64,000 nt of DNA, taken from NCBI RefSeq assembly GCF_030316765.1, contig NZ_JASZYT010000006.1:124001-188000 (forward strand), in the 5' to 3' direction. Shown here in pieces: positions 51,543 through 61,309 of this stretch (the first letter of the stretch is position 1; each line of letters opens with the position of its first letter). The notes under the pieces are model-generated. The model saw nothing but the letters and a program-made list of their open reading frames with translations, searched no databases and was not told where the DNA came from. The stretch comes from Variovorax saccharolyticus (GTDB taxonomy: Bacteria > Pseudomonadota > Gammaproteobacteria > Burkholderiales > Burkholderiaceae_C). Both the position numbers and the translations under genes were made by a program.

Positions 51543-52475
51543 TCAGCCGCGCTGCGCGGCCTCGGCTTCGGCCCGGAGCCAGCGCACGAAATCCTGCGCG
51601 TCGGAGTTGCCCGCGGCCCGCTGCGAGCTCTCGATGAAATAGCCGCGCCGCGAGGCCGCGCCCTCGCCGAAGGGGGCCACCAACTGCCCCGACTGGACCA
51701 GCTCGCGCAACAGCGGCATCCGCCCGATGACCACGCCCTGGCCGGCGACCGCGGCGCCCACCGCATCGGCGTACTGGGTGAAGCGCAGCGTGTTCTTCAT
51801 GCGCAGGTCGGCCAGGCCCATGACCTCGAGCCAGGGTTCCCAGTCGGCGGTAGGCGATTCGGCGTGGTTCGGCAGGTCGACCGTCAGCAGGGTCTGCGCC
51901 GGCAGGTCGCCCGGCGTCTTCAGCGCAGCCGCGATGTGCGGCGCGCACAGCGGCATGACCGACTCCTCGAACAGGGTCGGGCCCGTGCCGCGGGTGATCG
52001 GCACGAAGCGCACGGCGACGTCGATGCGGGCGCGCTCGAGGTCCAGCACGTCGAGCGTGGCCGAGACCCGCACATCGACCCGCGGATGGTCGGCCGTGAA
52101 GCGCGCCAGCCGCGGAATCAGCCACAGCGAGGCGAAACCCGGCGTGGTCGTGATCGAGACCTGGCGCAGCACCGGCGCCGCGCGCACCCGGGCGGTGGCG
52201 TCGCGCAGCCGTTCGAGGCTCTCGACCACCGCACGCTGGAGCACCCGACCGGCCTCGGTCAGCGCCAGTGCGCGATGGCGGCGCTCGAACAGCGGCACGC
52301 CCAGGCTGGCCTCGAGCTGCTGGATCTGCCGGCTGACCGCCGACTGCGTGAGGAACACCTCGGCGGCAGCTTGCGTGAAGCTCAGCGTGCGCGCCGCGGC
52401 CTCGAAGCTGCGCAGCAATTCGAGCGGCGGCAGGTCGGGGCCTGCGAGTGGGGCTTTCGCATTCTCTAGACGCAT
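51543..52475 (-). CDS. LysR-type transcriptional regulator, GcvA-like
   Basis: A 310-residue LTTR. The winged helix reads LPPLELLRSFEAAARTLSFTQAAAEVFLTQSAVSRQIQQLEASLGVPLFERRHRALALT, with PP/LELLRSFEAAAR typical of the GcvA branch. The effector domain includes VSITTTPGFASLWLIPRLARFTADHPRVDVRV and RAAGNSDAQDFVRWLRAEA at the end. It is divergent from the DUF2917 gene with 82 bases between, which marks that gene as a candidate target. Confidence 0.93.
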   Translation of the reverse strand: MRLENAKAPLAGPDLPPLELLRSFEAAARTLSFTQAAAEVFLTQSAVSRQIQQLEASLGVPLFERRHRALALTEAGRVLQRAVVESLERLRDATARVRAAPVLRQVSITTTPGFASLWLIPRLARFTADHPRVDVRVSATLDVLDLERARIDVAVRFVPITRGTGPTLFEESVMPLCAPHIAAALKTPGDLPAQTLLTVDLPNHAESPTADWEPWLEVMGLADLRMKNTLRFTQYADAVGAAVAGQGVVIGRMPLLRELVQSGQLVAPFGEGAASRRGYFIESSQRAAGNSDAQDFVRWLRAEAEAAQRG

Positions 52476-52557
52476 GCAACGAGTTCCAAATGAACGTATG
52501 ACAGAGAGAGCACCGATGACTATATTCATTCGCACAAGGAATGCAAAGGAGCTCTCC

Positions 52558-52869
52558 ATGACCCCCCGCAAACAACGTCTGAGCCTCAGCCTGCCGAAGA
52601 AGGCGATCTTCACCCTGCCCGACGCCCACGAGGTCGACATCGAATGCACCAGCGGCGCCGTATGGATCACGCTGGACCATGACCGTCGCGACATCGTGCT
52701 GGAGCCGGGCGAACGCTTCCGCAGCGACTCGCACCGGCGCGCCCTGGTGGCGGCGCTGGAAGCGTCCTGCGTGCGCTTCAGCGCGGCGGCGCTGTCGATC
52801 GCCGCGGCGCCGGCTCCCGCCGAGCGGTCGCCTTGGCGACTCTGGCCCCACGGGATGTCCCCGGCTTGA
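52558..52869 (+). CDS. DUF2917 family protein
   Basis: A 103-residue protein of the DUF2917 family, common in Burkholderiales and of unknown function. Its cupin-like core is visible: QRLSLSLPKKAIFTLPDAHEVDIECTSGAVWITLDHDRRDIVLEPGERFR. It is predicted to be cytosolic. AAAGGAG about 7 bases upstream supports ATG 52558 over an in-frame ATG at 52516. It is divergent from a LysR gene and 98 bases before the thiolase gene; no terminator is seen between, so it may be part of the same transcript. Confidence 0.88.
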   Translation: MTPRKQRLSLSLPKKAIFTLPDAHEVDIECTSGAVWITLDHDRRDIVLEPGERFRSDSHRRALVAALEASCVRFSAAALSIAAAPAPAERSPWRLWPHGMSPA

Positions 52870-52967
52870 CCCCGCCGCCGGGGCGTTGAACCATCGACGC
52901 TCCCGGTCGGGGAGACGATGTCGTCGCTGCCCGCTCCGGGCCCCATTTCCCGGACGAAGGACACACC

Positions 52968-54146
<1,179 letters not shown>

Positions 54147-54147
54147 G

Positions 54148-54942
54148 ATGAGTGCGGTTCTCTATGCGCTCCATGAAGGCATCGCGACCATCACGCTCAA
54201 CCTGCCGGCCAAGCTCAATCCGATCGCGCTCGACCTGCAGCAGGAACTGCGCGAGTGCCTCGCGCGTGTTCGTGGCGACAGCCAGGTGCGGGCGGTGGTC
54301 CTCACCGGCGCCGGCAAGGCCTTCTGCGTCGGCGCCGACCTGAGCGCCATGCGGCCGCCCGAAGAGGGCAAGACGCTGGGCGACCAGACCGCCGACTGGA
54401 TGCAGTCGATGAGCAACCCGCTGATCCAGGAACTGCGCGAGCTGCCAGTGCCGGTGGTCTGCGCGGTGAACGGCCCGGCCGCCGGTGCCGGCGTCGGCCT
54501 GGCGCTGGCCTGCGACATCGTGGTGGCGGCGCGCAGCGCCTACTTCTACCTGCCCTTCCTGCCCAAGCTCGGCATCGTGCCCGACCTCGGCTGCACCTGG
54601 TTCATCCCGCGCCGGGTCGGCCCGGCGCGCGCCATGGGCATGGCGCTGCTCGACCAGAAGCTGGCCGCCGAGACCGCGGCGCAATGGGGCCTGATCTGGG
54701 CCGCCGTCGACGATGGCGCGCTCGGGTCCGAGGCGCTCAGCATCGCCCAGCGCCTCTCGCGCCTGCCGGCGCATGCGGTGCAGGAAGCCCGCCGCGCGCT
54801 CGAGCAGTCGGAGCGTCACACGCTGCCCGAGCAACTGCACTATGAAAGCGAGCGCCAGCGCGAGCTGATCGGGCGCCCGAGCTTTGCCGAGGGCGTGACG
54901 GCCTTCCTGCACAAGCGCAGCCCGGTCTTCCCGCCACGGTGA
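54148..54942 (+). CDS. enoyl-CoA hydratase/isomerase, PaaG-like
   Basis: Crotonase-fold protein of 264 residues. The oxyanion-hole strands are TGAGKAFCVGADLSAM and NGPAAGAGVGLALACDIVVA. The stretch PKLGIVPDLGCTWFIPRRVGPARAMGMALL, followed by AQWGLIWAAVDD, resembles PaaG, the isomerase of phenylacetate breakdown, more than FadB-type hydratases; the catalytic Asp in VPDLG would support isomerase activity. No other paa genes are nearby, so a role as general enoyl-CoA isomerase or hydratase in this beta-oxidation operon is more likely. Confidence 0.9.
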   Translation: MSAVLYALHEGIATITLNLPAKLNPIALDLQQELRECLARVRGDSQVRAVVLTGAGKAFCVGADLSAMRPPEEGKTLGDQTADWMQSMSNPLIQELRELPVPVVCAVNGPAAGAGVGLALACDIVVAARSAYFYLPFLPKLGIVPDLGCTWFIPRRVGPARAMGMALLDQKLAAETAAQWGLIWAAVDDGALGSEALSIAQRLSRLPAHAVQEARRALEQSERHTLPEQLHYESERQRELIGRPSFAEGVTAFLHKRSPVFPPR

Positions 54943-54947
54943 AGCCC

Positions 54948-56111
54948 ATGATCGAACGCACCATTTTCGGCCCCGACCACGAAGCCTTCCGCGATTCCTT
55001 CCGCCGCTTCATGGACAAGGAGATCGCCCCCTTCCACGAGGCCTGGGAAGAACAGGGCTACGTGGCCCGCGAAGTCTGGAGCAAGGCCGGCGCCAACGGT
55101 TTCCTCTGCATGTCGCTGCCCGAGGAATACGGCGGCTCGGGTGCCGACCTGCTCTATTCGGTGATCCAGTTCGAGGAGCTCTGGGCCCGCGGCCTGACGG
55201 GCATCGGCTATGGGCTGCACAGCGAGATCGTCGCGCCCTATATCCTGCGCTACGGCACCGACGAACAGAAAAAGCGCTACCTCCCCAAGCTCGCGAGCGG
55301 CGAGATGATCGGCGCCATCGCGATGAGCGAGCCGGCCGCCGGCAGCGACCTGCAGGCGGTGCGCAGCACGGCGCTGAAGCAGCCCGACGGCAGCTACCTG
55401 CTGAACGGCAGCAAGACCTTCATCACCAACGGATGGCACGCCGACCTGGTGATCGTGGTCGCCAAGACCGATCCGGCCGGCGGCGCCAAGGGCACCAGCC
55501 TGTTCCTGGTCGAGCGCGGCATGCCCGGCTTCGAGAAGGGCAAGCGGTTGAAGAAGCTGGGGCTGAAGGCTCAGGACACCTCCGAGCTCTTCTTCGACGG
55601 CGTGCGGCTGCCGGCCGATGCCCTGCTGGGCGGCGCGGCACAGGAGAACCGCGGCTTCGTCTGCCTGATGGAGCAGTTGCCCTGGGAACGCCTGCAGATC
55701 GCGATCAGCGCGGTGGCGGCCTCGCAGGCCGCGATCGACCACACGGTGGCCTACGTGAAGGAGCGCCAGGTCTTCGGCAAGCCCGTGGGCGCCTACCAGA
55801 ACACCCGCTACACCCTGGCCGAGCTGCAAACCGAGGTGCAGGTGGCGCAGGTCTTCGTCGACAAGTGCATCGAACTCCTGATGGCCGAGAAGCTCGACAC
55901 CGCGACCGCGAGCATGGCCAAGTACTGGACCAGCGACCTGCAATGCAAGGTCATGGACGAATGCGTGCAATTGCACGGCGGCTACGGCTTCATGTGGGAG
56001 TACCCGGTGACCCGGGCGTATGCCGACGCGCGGGTGCAGCGGATCTACGGCGGCACCAACGAGATCATGAAGGAAGTGATCACCCGGGCGATGGGGCTGC
56101 CGGGCCGCTGA
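54948..56111 (+). CDS. acyl-CoA dehydrogenase, long-chain/isovaleryl-type active site
   Basis: FAD-dependent acyl-CoA dehydrogenase of 387 residues. It has the N-terminal helices from MIERTIFGPDHEAFRDSFRRFM, the FAD-binding AIAMSEPAAGSDLQAVRSTA and FITNGWHADLVIVVAKTD, and the C-terminal IQLHGGYGFMWEYP-like block (CVQLHGGYGFMWEYPVTRAYADARVQRIYGGTNEI). The usual Glu of YEGT is Gly here (YGGT); the Glu in QLPWERLQIA near residue 245 matches the catalytic base of LCAD/IVD enzymes. ATG 54948 is used; GTG 54939 overlaps the previous stop and would add MKP. Confidence 0.92.
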   Translation: MIERTIFGPDHEAFRDSFRRFMDKEIAPFHEAWEEQGYVAREVWSKAGANGFLCMSLPEEYGGSGADLLYSVIQFEELWARGLTGIGYGLHSEIVAPYILRYGTDEQKKRYLPKLASGEMIGAIAMSEPAAGSDLQAVRSTALKQPDGSYLLNGSKTFITNGWHADLVIVVAKTDPAGGAKGTSLFLVERGMPGFEKGKRLKKLGLKAQDTSELFFDGVRLPADALLGGAAQENRGFVCLMEQLPWERLQIAISAVAASQAAIDHTVAYVKERQVFGKPVGAYQNTRYTLAELQTEVQVAQVFVDKCIELLMAEKLDTATASMAKYWTSDLQCKVMDECVQLHGGYGFMWEYPVTRAYADARVQRIYGGTNEIMKEVITRAMGLPGR

Positions 56112-56160
56112 AGTCCGCACTGGCAGGCGGCACTGGCAGGCGGGCGGGGGCTGCAGGACA

Positions 56161-57426
56161 ATGCGCCCCATGCCCACGCTCAATGCCTTCTACGCCCAGT
56201 CCGGCGGCGTCACCTCGGTCATCAACGCCTCGGCCTGCGGCGTGATCGAGACGGCTCGCCGGCACCCCGACCGCATCGGCACCGTCTACGCCGGCCGCAA
56301 CGGCATCCTCGGCGCGCTCGCCGAGGACCTGATCGACACCGGCCGCGAATCGGCCGAGGCGATCGCGGCGCTGCGCAGCACGCCCTCGGGCGCCTTCGGG
56401 TCCTGCCGCTACAAGCTCAAGTCCCTCGACAAGAACCGGCGCGAGTACGAGCGCCTGATCGAGGTCTTCAAGGCCCACGGCATCGGCTACTTCTTCTACA
56501 ACGGCGGCGGCGACTCGGCCGACACCTGCTTCAAGATCAGCCAGCTGTCGCAGTCGCTGGGCTATCCGCTGCAGGCGATCCATGTGCCGAAGACCATCGA
56601 CAACGACCTGCCGCTGACCGACTGCTGCCCGGGCTTCGGCTCGGTCGCCAAGTATGTGGCGGTGTCGACGCTCGAGGCCTCGCTCGACGTCCGCTCGATG
56701 GCCGCCACCTCGACCAAGGTGTTCGTGCTCGAGGTCATGGGGCGCCACGCCGGCTGGATCGCGGCGGCCGGCGGGCTGGTGGCGGACCACGGGATTCCGG
56801 TGGTGATCCTGTTCCCCGAGATTCCTTTCGACCAGCCGGCCTTCCTGGCCCGCGTCGACGCGCTGGTGAAGTACCACGGCTACTGCACCGTGGTGGTGTC
56901 CGAGGGCTGTCATCACCCCGACGGCAGCTTCCTGGCCGAGCAGGGCAGCAAGGACGCCTTCGGCCACGCGCAGCTCGGCGGCGCGGCGCCGGTGGTGGCG
57001 CAGATGATCAAGGAGGCGCTGGGCCACAAGTTCCACTGGGCGGTGGCCGACTACCTGCAGCGCGCGGCGCGGCACATCGCCTCGGCCACCGACGTGAAGC
57101 AGGCCTACGAGCTGGGCCAGCGCGCGGTCGAGCTGGCACTGGAAGGCCGCAATGCGGTGATGCCGACGATCGAGCGCACCTGCGACCAGCCCTATGCCTA
57201 CCGCCTCGGCACGGCGCCGCTCGACGCGGTCGCCAACGCCGAGAAGTTCATGCCGCGCGATTTCATCTCGGAAGACGGCTGGGGCATCACCGACACGTGC
57301 CGGCGCTACCTGCTGCCGCTGATCCAGGGCGAGGACTACCCGGCCTACCGCGACGGCCTGCCGGTCTACGTGACGCTCGAGAACATCGCGGTGGCCAGGA
57401 AGCTGGCGCCGTTCGAGCTTTCCTGA
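56161..57426 (+). CDS. 6-phosphofructokinase, probably pyrophosphate-dependent
   Basis: Phosphofructokinase of 421 residues, longer than bacterial ATP-PFKs (about 320). The phosphoryl-donor loop reads FYNGGGDSADTC, so the Asp sits where ATP-PFKs have Gly104, and the next motif is HVPKTIDNDLPLTDCCPGFGS, with the Lys diagnostic of PPi enzymes in PKTIDND. MGRHAGWIAAAGGL and VVVSEGCHHPDG complete the substrate site. PPi dependence is thus inferred from residues. PPi-PFKs are reversible and often replace fructose bisphosphatase. ATG 56161 or ATG 56170 could be the start. The CWC gene starts on its stop (TGATG). Confidence 0.9.
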   Translation: MRPMPTLNAFYAQSGGVTSVINASACGVIETARRHPDRIGTVYAGRNGILGALAEDLIDTGRESAEAIAALRSTPSGAFGSCRYKLKSLDKNRREYERLIEVFKAHGIGYFFYNGGGDSADTCFKISQLSQSLGYPLQAIHVPKTIDNDLPLTDCCPGFGSVAKYVAVSTLEASLDVRSMAATSTKVFVLEVMGRHAGWIAAAGGLVADHGIPVVILFPEIPFDQPAFLARVDALVKYHGYCTVVVSEGCHHPDGSFLAEQGSKDAFGHAQLGGAAPVVAQMIKEALGHKFHWAVADYLQRAARHIASATDVKQAYELGQRAVELALEGRNAVMPTIERTCDQPYAYRLGTAPLDAVANAEKFMPRDFISEDGWGITDTCRRYLLPLIQGEDYPAYRDGLPVYVTLENIAVARKLAPFELS

Positions 57427-57650
57427 TGGACGCCACCCCACGCCCGGACGACCCTTCGCGCTGCCCGTTGTGCGGCGAGTCGAACCGCTGCGCGATGGAG
57501 ATCGAGCGCGAGACCGGCCAGGCGCAGCCGGCCTGCTGGTGCATGGAGGCCGATTTCAGCGAGGACCTGCTGGCGCGCGTGCCGCAAGGGCAGCGCCGCA
57601 TGGCCTGCATCTGCGCGCGCTGCGCCGCGCAGGCCGCGCTTCAGGACTGA
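57426..57650 (+). CDS. cysteine-rich CWC family protein
   Basis: A 74-residue zinc-binding-type protein with cysteines in SRCPLCGESNRCAMEI, ACWCME and MACICARCAAQA; the Cys-Trp-Cys triplet names the family. Function is unknown. It begins on the last base of the phosphofructokinase stop codon, so it is translated with it. Its 3' end overlaps the convergent zinc-peptidase gene by 10 bases. Confidence 0.9.
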   Translation: MDATPRPDDPSRCPLCGESNRCAMEIERETGQAQPACWCMEADFSEDLLARVPQGQRRMACICARCAAQAALQD

Positions 57651-58921
57651 TCGGCGGCCGGAACGTCCCTGGGTTCTTCCTTCACCGCCATCGCCGGCAA
57701 GCCGCCGCGCTCGCGCTGCTCGGTGATCACCTGGTGGATGAACTGCAGCTTGCCGACTGCCGCGCGCGGCAGCACGAAGGGGTAGTAGTCAGGCTGCCCC
57801 ATGCTGCGCGACAGCTCGTTGAGCACGTTCGTGAGCCGCACCCAGCCATTCAGGAAGTCGAGGAACTGGCCGGCGCCCGGATGGTCGGGCTGCCAGAGGT
57901 CGGCGAGTTCGAAGAGGTCGCTCGTGAGCTCGACGTTCTGCGCATCGACGCCGAAACTCAAGGCGGTGTCGGCGGTGTCCGCCATGTGCAGGTAATGGGC
58001 CCAGGTCTCGGCCCAGTCCTCCCATGGATGCGAACTCGCGTAGCTGGTCACGAATCGATCGGCCCAGTCGGGCGGCGGACCGTTGTCGTAGTGGTTGCGC
58101 AAGGCCGCGCCGTAGTCGTCACGATCGTCGCCGAAGAGCTGGCGAAAGCCCTCGATCCAGGGCGTCGGCGCCACCAGCAGATCCCAGTAGTAGTGGCCGA
58201 TCTCGTGCCGGAAGTGGCCCAGCAGCGTGCGATAGGGCTCGCGCATCTCGGCCCGGATGCGTTCGCGCACCGAATCCTCGGCCTCCTCGGCGTTCAGCGT
58301 GATGACGCCCATCTCGTGCCCGGTCATCACGTGCGGCCCGCCCGGCATGTGGCTCAGGAAGTCGAAGGCCAGGCCGTGCGCCGGATCGCTGACGCGCGTC
58401 ACCACCGGCAGGCCGAGCGCCAGCAACTGCGAGATCAGCCGCCGCTTGGCCAGCTCGAGGCTCAGCCAGAGCGCGCCGTTGCTCTCCACTGACAGGTCGG
58501 GAATGGTCCGCGTCACGCTGCACGACAGGCACAGGCCGGGCACCAGGCCCTCGGTGTTGAAAGACGGGTCGTCGCCCTCGCGCGGCGCCGGCACCATCCA
58601 GTTGCAGGCCGCCGGCGTCATGAGGTTGGCGCAGCGGCGGTAGGCCTTGCCGTGGGTGTCGCCGAAGACCGCGAAGGTGTCGGGCTCGGCACCCTCGAAG
58701 TCGAGCGGCGCGAGCGGCACCACGCCGAGCCGTTCGACCACGTAGCCGAGCGGCGTGAGGCAGGCCAGGCATTGGCTGTTGCGCAGGAACACCGGGCGGC
58801 CGCACTGGCACTGATAGGCACGGCTCAGCGTCGGCGCCTGCAGTTCGGCCGCCAGCGAGCTGCCGGTTTCCATGGCGAGCGGTTCGCCGGGGCTGTTGTT
58901 GTCGTTGTTCTGGACTTCCAT
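57641..58921 (-). CDS. putative zinc-binding metallopeptidase (Mx-like)
   Basis: A 426-residue protein with an N-terminal zinc ribbon (YQCQCGRPVFLRNSQCLACLTPLGYV) and a C-terminal metallopeptidase-like domain. The catalytic motif is LLGHFRHEIGHYYWDLLV (HExxH), with a downstream WEDWAETWAHYLHMADTADTAL that may give the third ligand. Further cysteines are in RRCANLMTPAACNWM and LCLSCSVTRTI. The family is annotated as putative zinc-binding peptidase, substrate unknown; no signal peptide, so it is cytosolic. ATG 58921 (MEVQNND) is chosen over an upstream in-frame start. Confidence 0.9.
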   Translation of the reverse strand: MEVQNNDNNSPGEPLAMETGSSLAAELQAPTLSRAYQCQCGRPVFLRNSQCLACLTPLGYVVERLGVVPLAPLDFEGAEPDTFAVFGDTHGKAYRRCANLMTPAACNWMVPAPREGDDPSFNTEGLVPGLCLSCSVTRTIPDLSVESNGALWLSLELAKRRLISQLLALGLPVVTRVSDPAHGLAFDFLSHMPGGPHVMTGHEMGVITLNAEEAEDSVRERIRAEMREPYRTLLGHFRHEIGHYYWDLLVAPTPWIEGFRQLFGDDRDDYGAALRNHYDNGPPPDWADRFVTSYASSHPWEDWAETWAHYLHMADTADTALSFGVDAQNVELTSDLFELADLWQPDHPGAGQFLDFLNGWVRLTNVLNELSRSMGQPDYYPFVLPRAAVGKLQFIHQVITEQRERGGLPAMAVKEEPRDVPAADQS

Positions 58922-59040
58922 GGCGGCTCTCGGGTCTTCGGTCAGGTCAACGCATGATTCTGTCCGCCGACACTTCCCCGCGAAGCGGTGCAAACGCCGA
59001 TATCCTTGTAGGACGGCCGAGCGCGGCAATTCCCCTTCCG

Positions 59041-60498
59041 ATGAACAATCCTCCCCCGCAGTCCCTGAGCAGCCGATACGGCGAGCGCTACCGCTGGCTG
59101 CTGCTCGTTTCCGTCATGGTCGGCGTGATGGCCTCGATCATGTCGTCGACCATCGTCAACGTCGCGATCCCCGGCCTGAGCCATCATTTCTCGCTCGGCC
59201 AGGAGCGCGCCCAGTGGGTCAGTTCGGGCTTCATGGTGGCCATGACCGTGTCGATGCTGACCACGCCCTGGCTGCTTTCTCGCTACGGCTACCGGCGCAC
59301 CTACGTCGGCACCATGGTGCTGCTGCTGGCCGGGGGGCTGGCCGGGGGGCTGGCCACCGACTTCACGCTGGTGCTGGTCGCGCGCGTGGCCGAGGGCCTT
59401 GCCGCCGGCGTGGTGCAGCCGATTCCGGCGATCATCATCCTGCGCGCCTTCCAGCCCCACGAGCAGGGCCGCGCCAGCGGCATCTTCGGCATGGGCGTGG
59501 TGCTCGCACCGGCCATCGGCCCGAGCATCGGCGGCGTGCTGGTCGACCTGTTCGGCTGGCGCTCGATCTTCTTCATGGTGGTGCCCTTCTGCCTGGCATC
59601 GATCTGGCTGGCCTACAAGTTCGTTCCGACCACCGCGCCGGGCGGCGTGGTCGCGGCCCGCAGCAGCGGGCTCGACTGGCGCGGGCTCGGGCTCGGCACC
59701 GTCGGCACGCTGTGCCTGCTGAACGGACTGGTCGCCCTGCGCGGCGACTCGACGCTGCACGCCACGCTGCTGCTGGCTGGCGCCGGCATCGCCTTCGGCG
59801 CCTTCGTCGCCTGGCAGAAGCGCCTGGCCGCGAGCGGCGGCGAGCCGCTGATGAACCTCGCGCTGTTCGAGTACCGGCAGTTCGCGATGGGCAGCGTGGT
59901 CGCCTTCATCTACGGCACCGCCTTGTTCGGTTCGACCTACCTGCTGCCGGTCTACATGCAGGTCGGCCTGCAGCTGTCGGCCTCCCACGTCGGCACCATC
60001 CTGCTGCCGGCGGGCATCGTGCTGGCCTTCACCATTGCCGGCGTCGGCCGGCTGGCCGACCGGCAGCCGACCTGGCTGCTGGTGTGCATCGGCCTGGTGC
60101 TGCTGGCCGCGTCCTTCGCGCTGATGGTGCTGCTGCGGATCGACAGCGCGCTGTGGCTGCTGGTGGCCTTCGCGATCATCGGGCGCATCGGGCTCGGCTT
60201 CATCCTGCCCTCGCTCAACCTGGGCGCGATGCGGCCGCTGGCCAAGCCGCTGATCCCCCAGGGGGCCAGCGCCATCAATTTCCTGCGCATGCTGGGCGGC
60301 GCCGCCGGCGTCAGCCTGTGCGCGATCGTGCTCGAGTGGCGGCTCGCGGTCCATGGCGATTCGCTCGCCAACGTGGCGACCAGCCCGGCGCGGCTGGCGG
60401 CCTTCGACGAGGTGTTCCTGATGCTGGCGGGCCTGTGTGCGCTGGCCATCGTCGCGGCCTGGCAGCTGCGGGTGAAGCCGCCCGCCGGGCAGGCATGA
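59041..60498 (+). CDS. DHA2 family MFS exporter
   Basis: A 485-residue permease with 14 helices. The start WLLLVSVMVGVMASIMSSTIVNVAIPGL with AQWVSSGFMVAMTVSMLTTPWLLSRYGYRRTY, and ARVAEGLAAGVVQPIPAIIILRAF, are typical of EmrB-like DHA2 pumps. No adaptor or channel gene adjoins it, so it may act alone or with components elsewhere. ATG 59041 is chosen; upstream in-frame codons would add 29 unlikely residues. It is divergent from the zinc-peptidase gene with 119 bases between. Confidence 0.9.
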   Translation: MNNPPPQSLSSRYGERYRWLLLVSVMVGVMASIMSSTIVNVAIPGLSHHFSLGQERAQWVSSGFMVAMTVSMLTTPWLLSRYGYRRTYVGTMVLLLAGGLAGGLATDFTLVLVARVAEGLAAGVVQPIPAIIILRAFQPHEQGRASGIFGMGVVLAPAIGPSIGGVLVDLFGWRSIFFMVVPFCLASIWLAYKFVPTTAPGGVVAARSSGLDWRGLGLGTVGTLCLLNGLVALRGDSTLHATLLLAGAGIAFGAFVAWQKRLAASGGEPLMNLALFEYRQFAMGSVVAFIYGTALFGSTYLLPVYMQVGLQLSASHVGTILLPAGIVLAFTIAGVGRLADRQPTWLLVCIGLVLLAASFALMVLLRIDSALWLLVAFAIIGRIGLGFILPSLNLGAMRPLAKPLIPQGASAINFLRMLGGAAGVSLCAIVLEWRLAVHGDSLANVATSPARLAAFDEVFLMLAGLCALAIVAAWQLRVKPPAGQA

Positions 60499-60523
60499 GC
60501 CCGCTTCAGTTCTAATAGCCGCC

Positions 60524-61288
60524 ATGTGCCAGCTGCTCGGAATGAACTGCAACACGCCGACCGACGTGACCTTCAGCTTCACGGGCTTCGCCCAGCGCGG
60601 CGGGCGCACCGACCACCATGCCGACGGCTGGGGCATCGCCTTCTTCGAGGACCGCGGCCTGCGGCATTTCGTCGATCACCAGCCGGCCTGCGAGTCGCCG
60701 GTCGCCGACCTGATCCGCCGCTATCCGATCCAGAGCCGCAACGTCATCGCCCACATCCGCAAGGCGACGCAGGGCGCGGTCAACCTGCAGAACTGCCATC
60801 CGTTCGTGCGCGAGCTCTGGGGCCGCTACTGGGTGTTCGCCCACAACGGCGACCTGAAGGATTTCCGCCCGCGCCTGCACGGCAACTTCCATCCGGTGGG
60901 CAGCACCGACAGCGAGCACGCCTTCTGCTGGATCATGCAGGAGCTGGCCAAGTCGCATGCCGACGTGCCGAGCACCGCGGAGCTCACGCTGACCCTGCGC
61001 GAACTGGCGCCGCGGCTGGCCGCGCACGGCACCTTCAACTTCATGCTGTCGAACGGCCAGGCGCTGTGGGCCCATGCCTCGACCCACCTCTGGTACGTCG
61101 AGCGCCGGCATCCCTTCCTGACCGCCGAGCTGTCGGACGAAGACCTCAGCATCGATTTCGCGCAGCACACCACGCCCAGCGATCGCGTGGCGGTGGTGGT
61201 GACCGCGCCGCTGACCACCAACGAGCCATGGACGGCCTTCGCGCCGCACGAACTGGCGGTGTTCGTGGACGGGCAGCGGCACGGCTAG
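60524..61288 (+). CDS. class II glutamine amidotransferase (YafJ-like)
   Basis: A 254-residue Ntn-hydrolase-type glutaminase domain. The nucleophilic Cys is residue 2 (MCQLLGMNCN), exposed after removal of Met. Glutamine-binding residues are in AHIRKATQGAVNLQNCHPF, VFAHNGDLKDF and GSTDSEHAFCWIM. The synthase partner, if any, is unknown; YafJ-type proteins stand alone. It follows the MFS gene by 25 bases and ends 21 bases from the convergent carotenoid-oxygenase gene. Confidence 0.93.
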   Translation: MCQLLGMNCNTPTDVTFSFTGFAQRGGRTDHHADGWGIAFFEDRGLRHFVDHQPACESPVADLIRRYPIQSRNVIAHIRKATQGAVNLQNCHPFVRELWGRYWVFAHNGDLKDFRPRLHGNFHPVGSTDSEHAFCWIMQELAKSHADVPSTAELTLTLRELAPRLAAHGTFNFMLSNGQALWAHASTHLWYVERRHPFLTAELSDEDLSIDFAQHTTPSDRVAVVVTAPLTTNEPWTAFAPHELAVFVDGQRHG

Positions 61289-61309
61289 CCCCGCGAGCGG
61301 ACCGGCCCG

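Noticed and set aside
54148..54942. Assignment of the crotonase gene as part of a phenylacetate (paa) cluster
   Set aside because: The sequence resembles PaaG, but no paaABCDE, paaZ or paaK genes are nearby; the neighbours fit general beta-oxidation.
61289..61309. Terminator between the convergent amidotransferase and carotenoid-oxygenase genes
   Set aside because: A GC-rich partial hairpin exists, but it has no T-tract on either strand.
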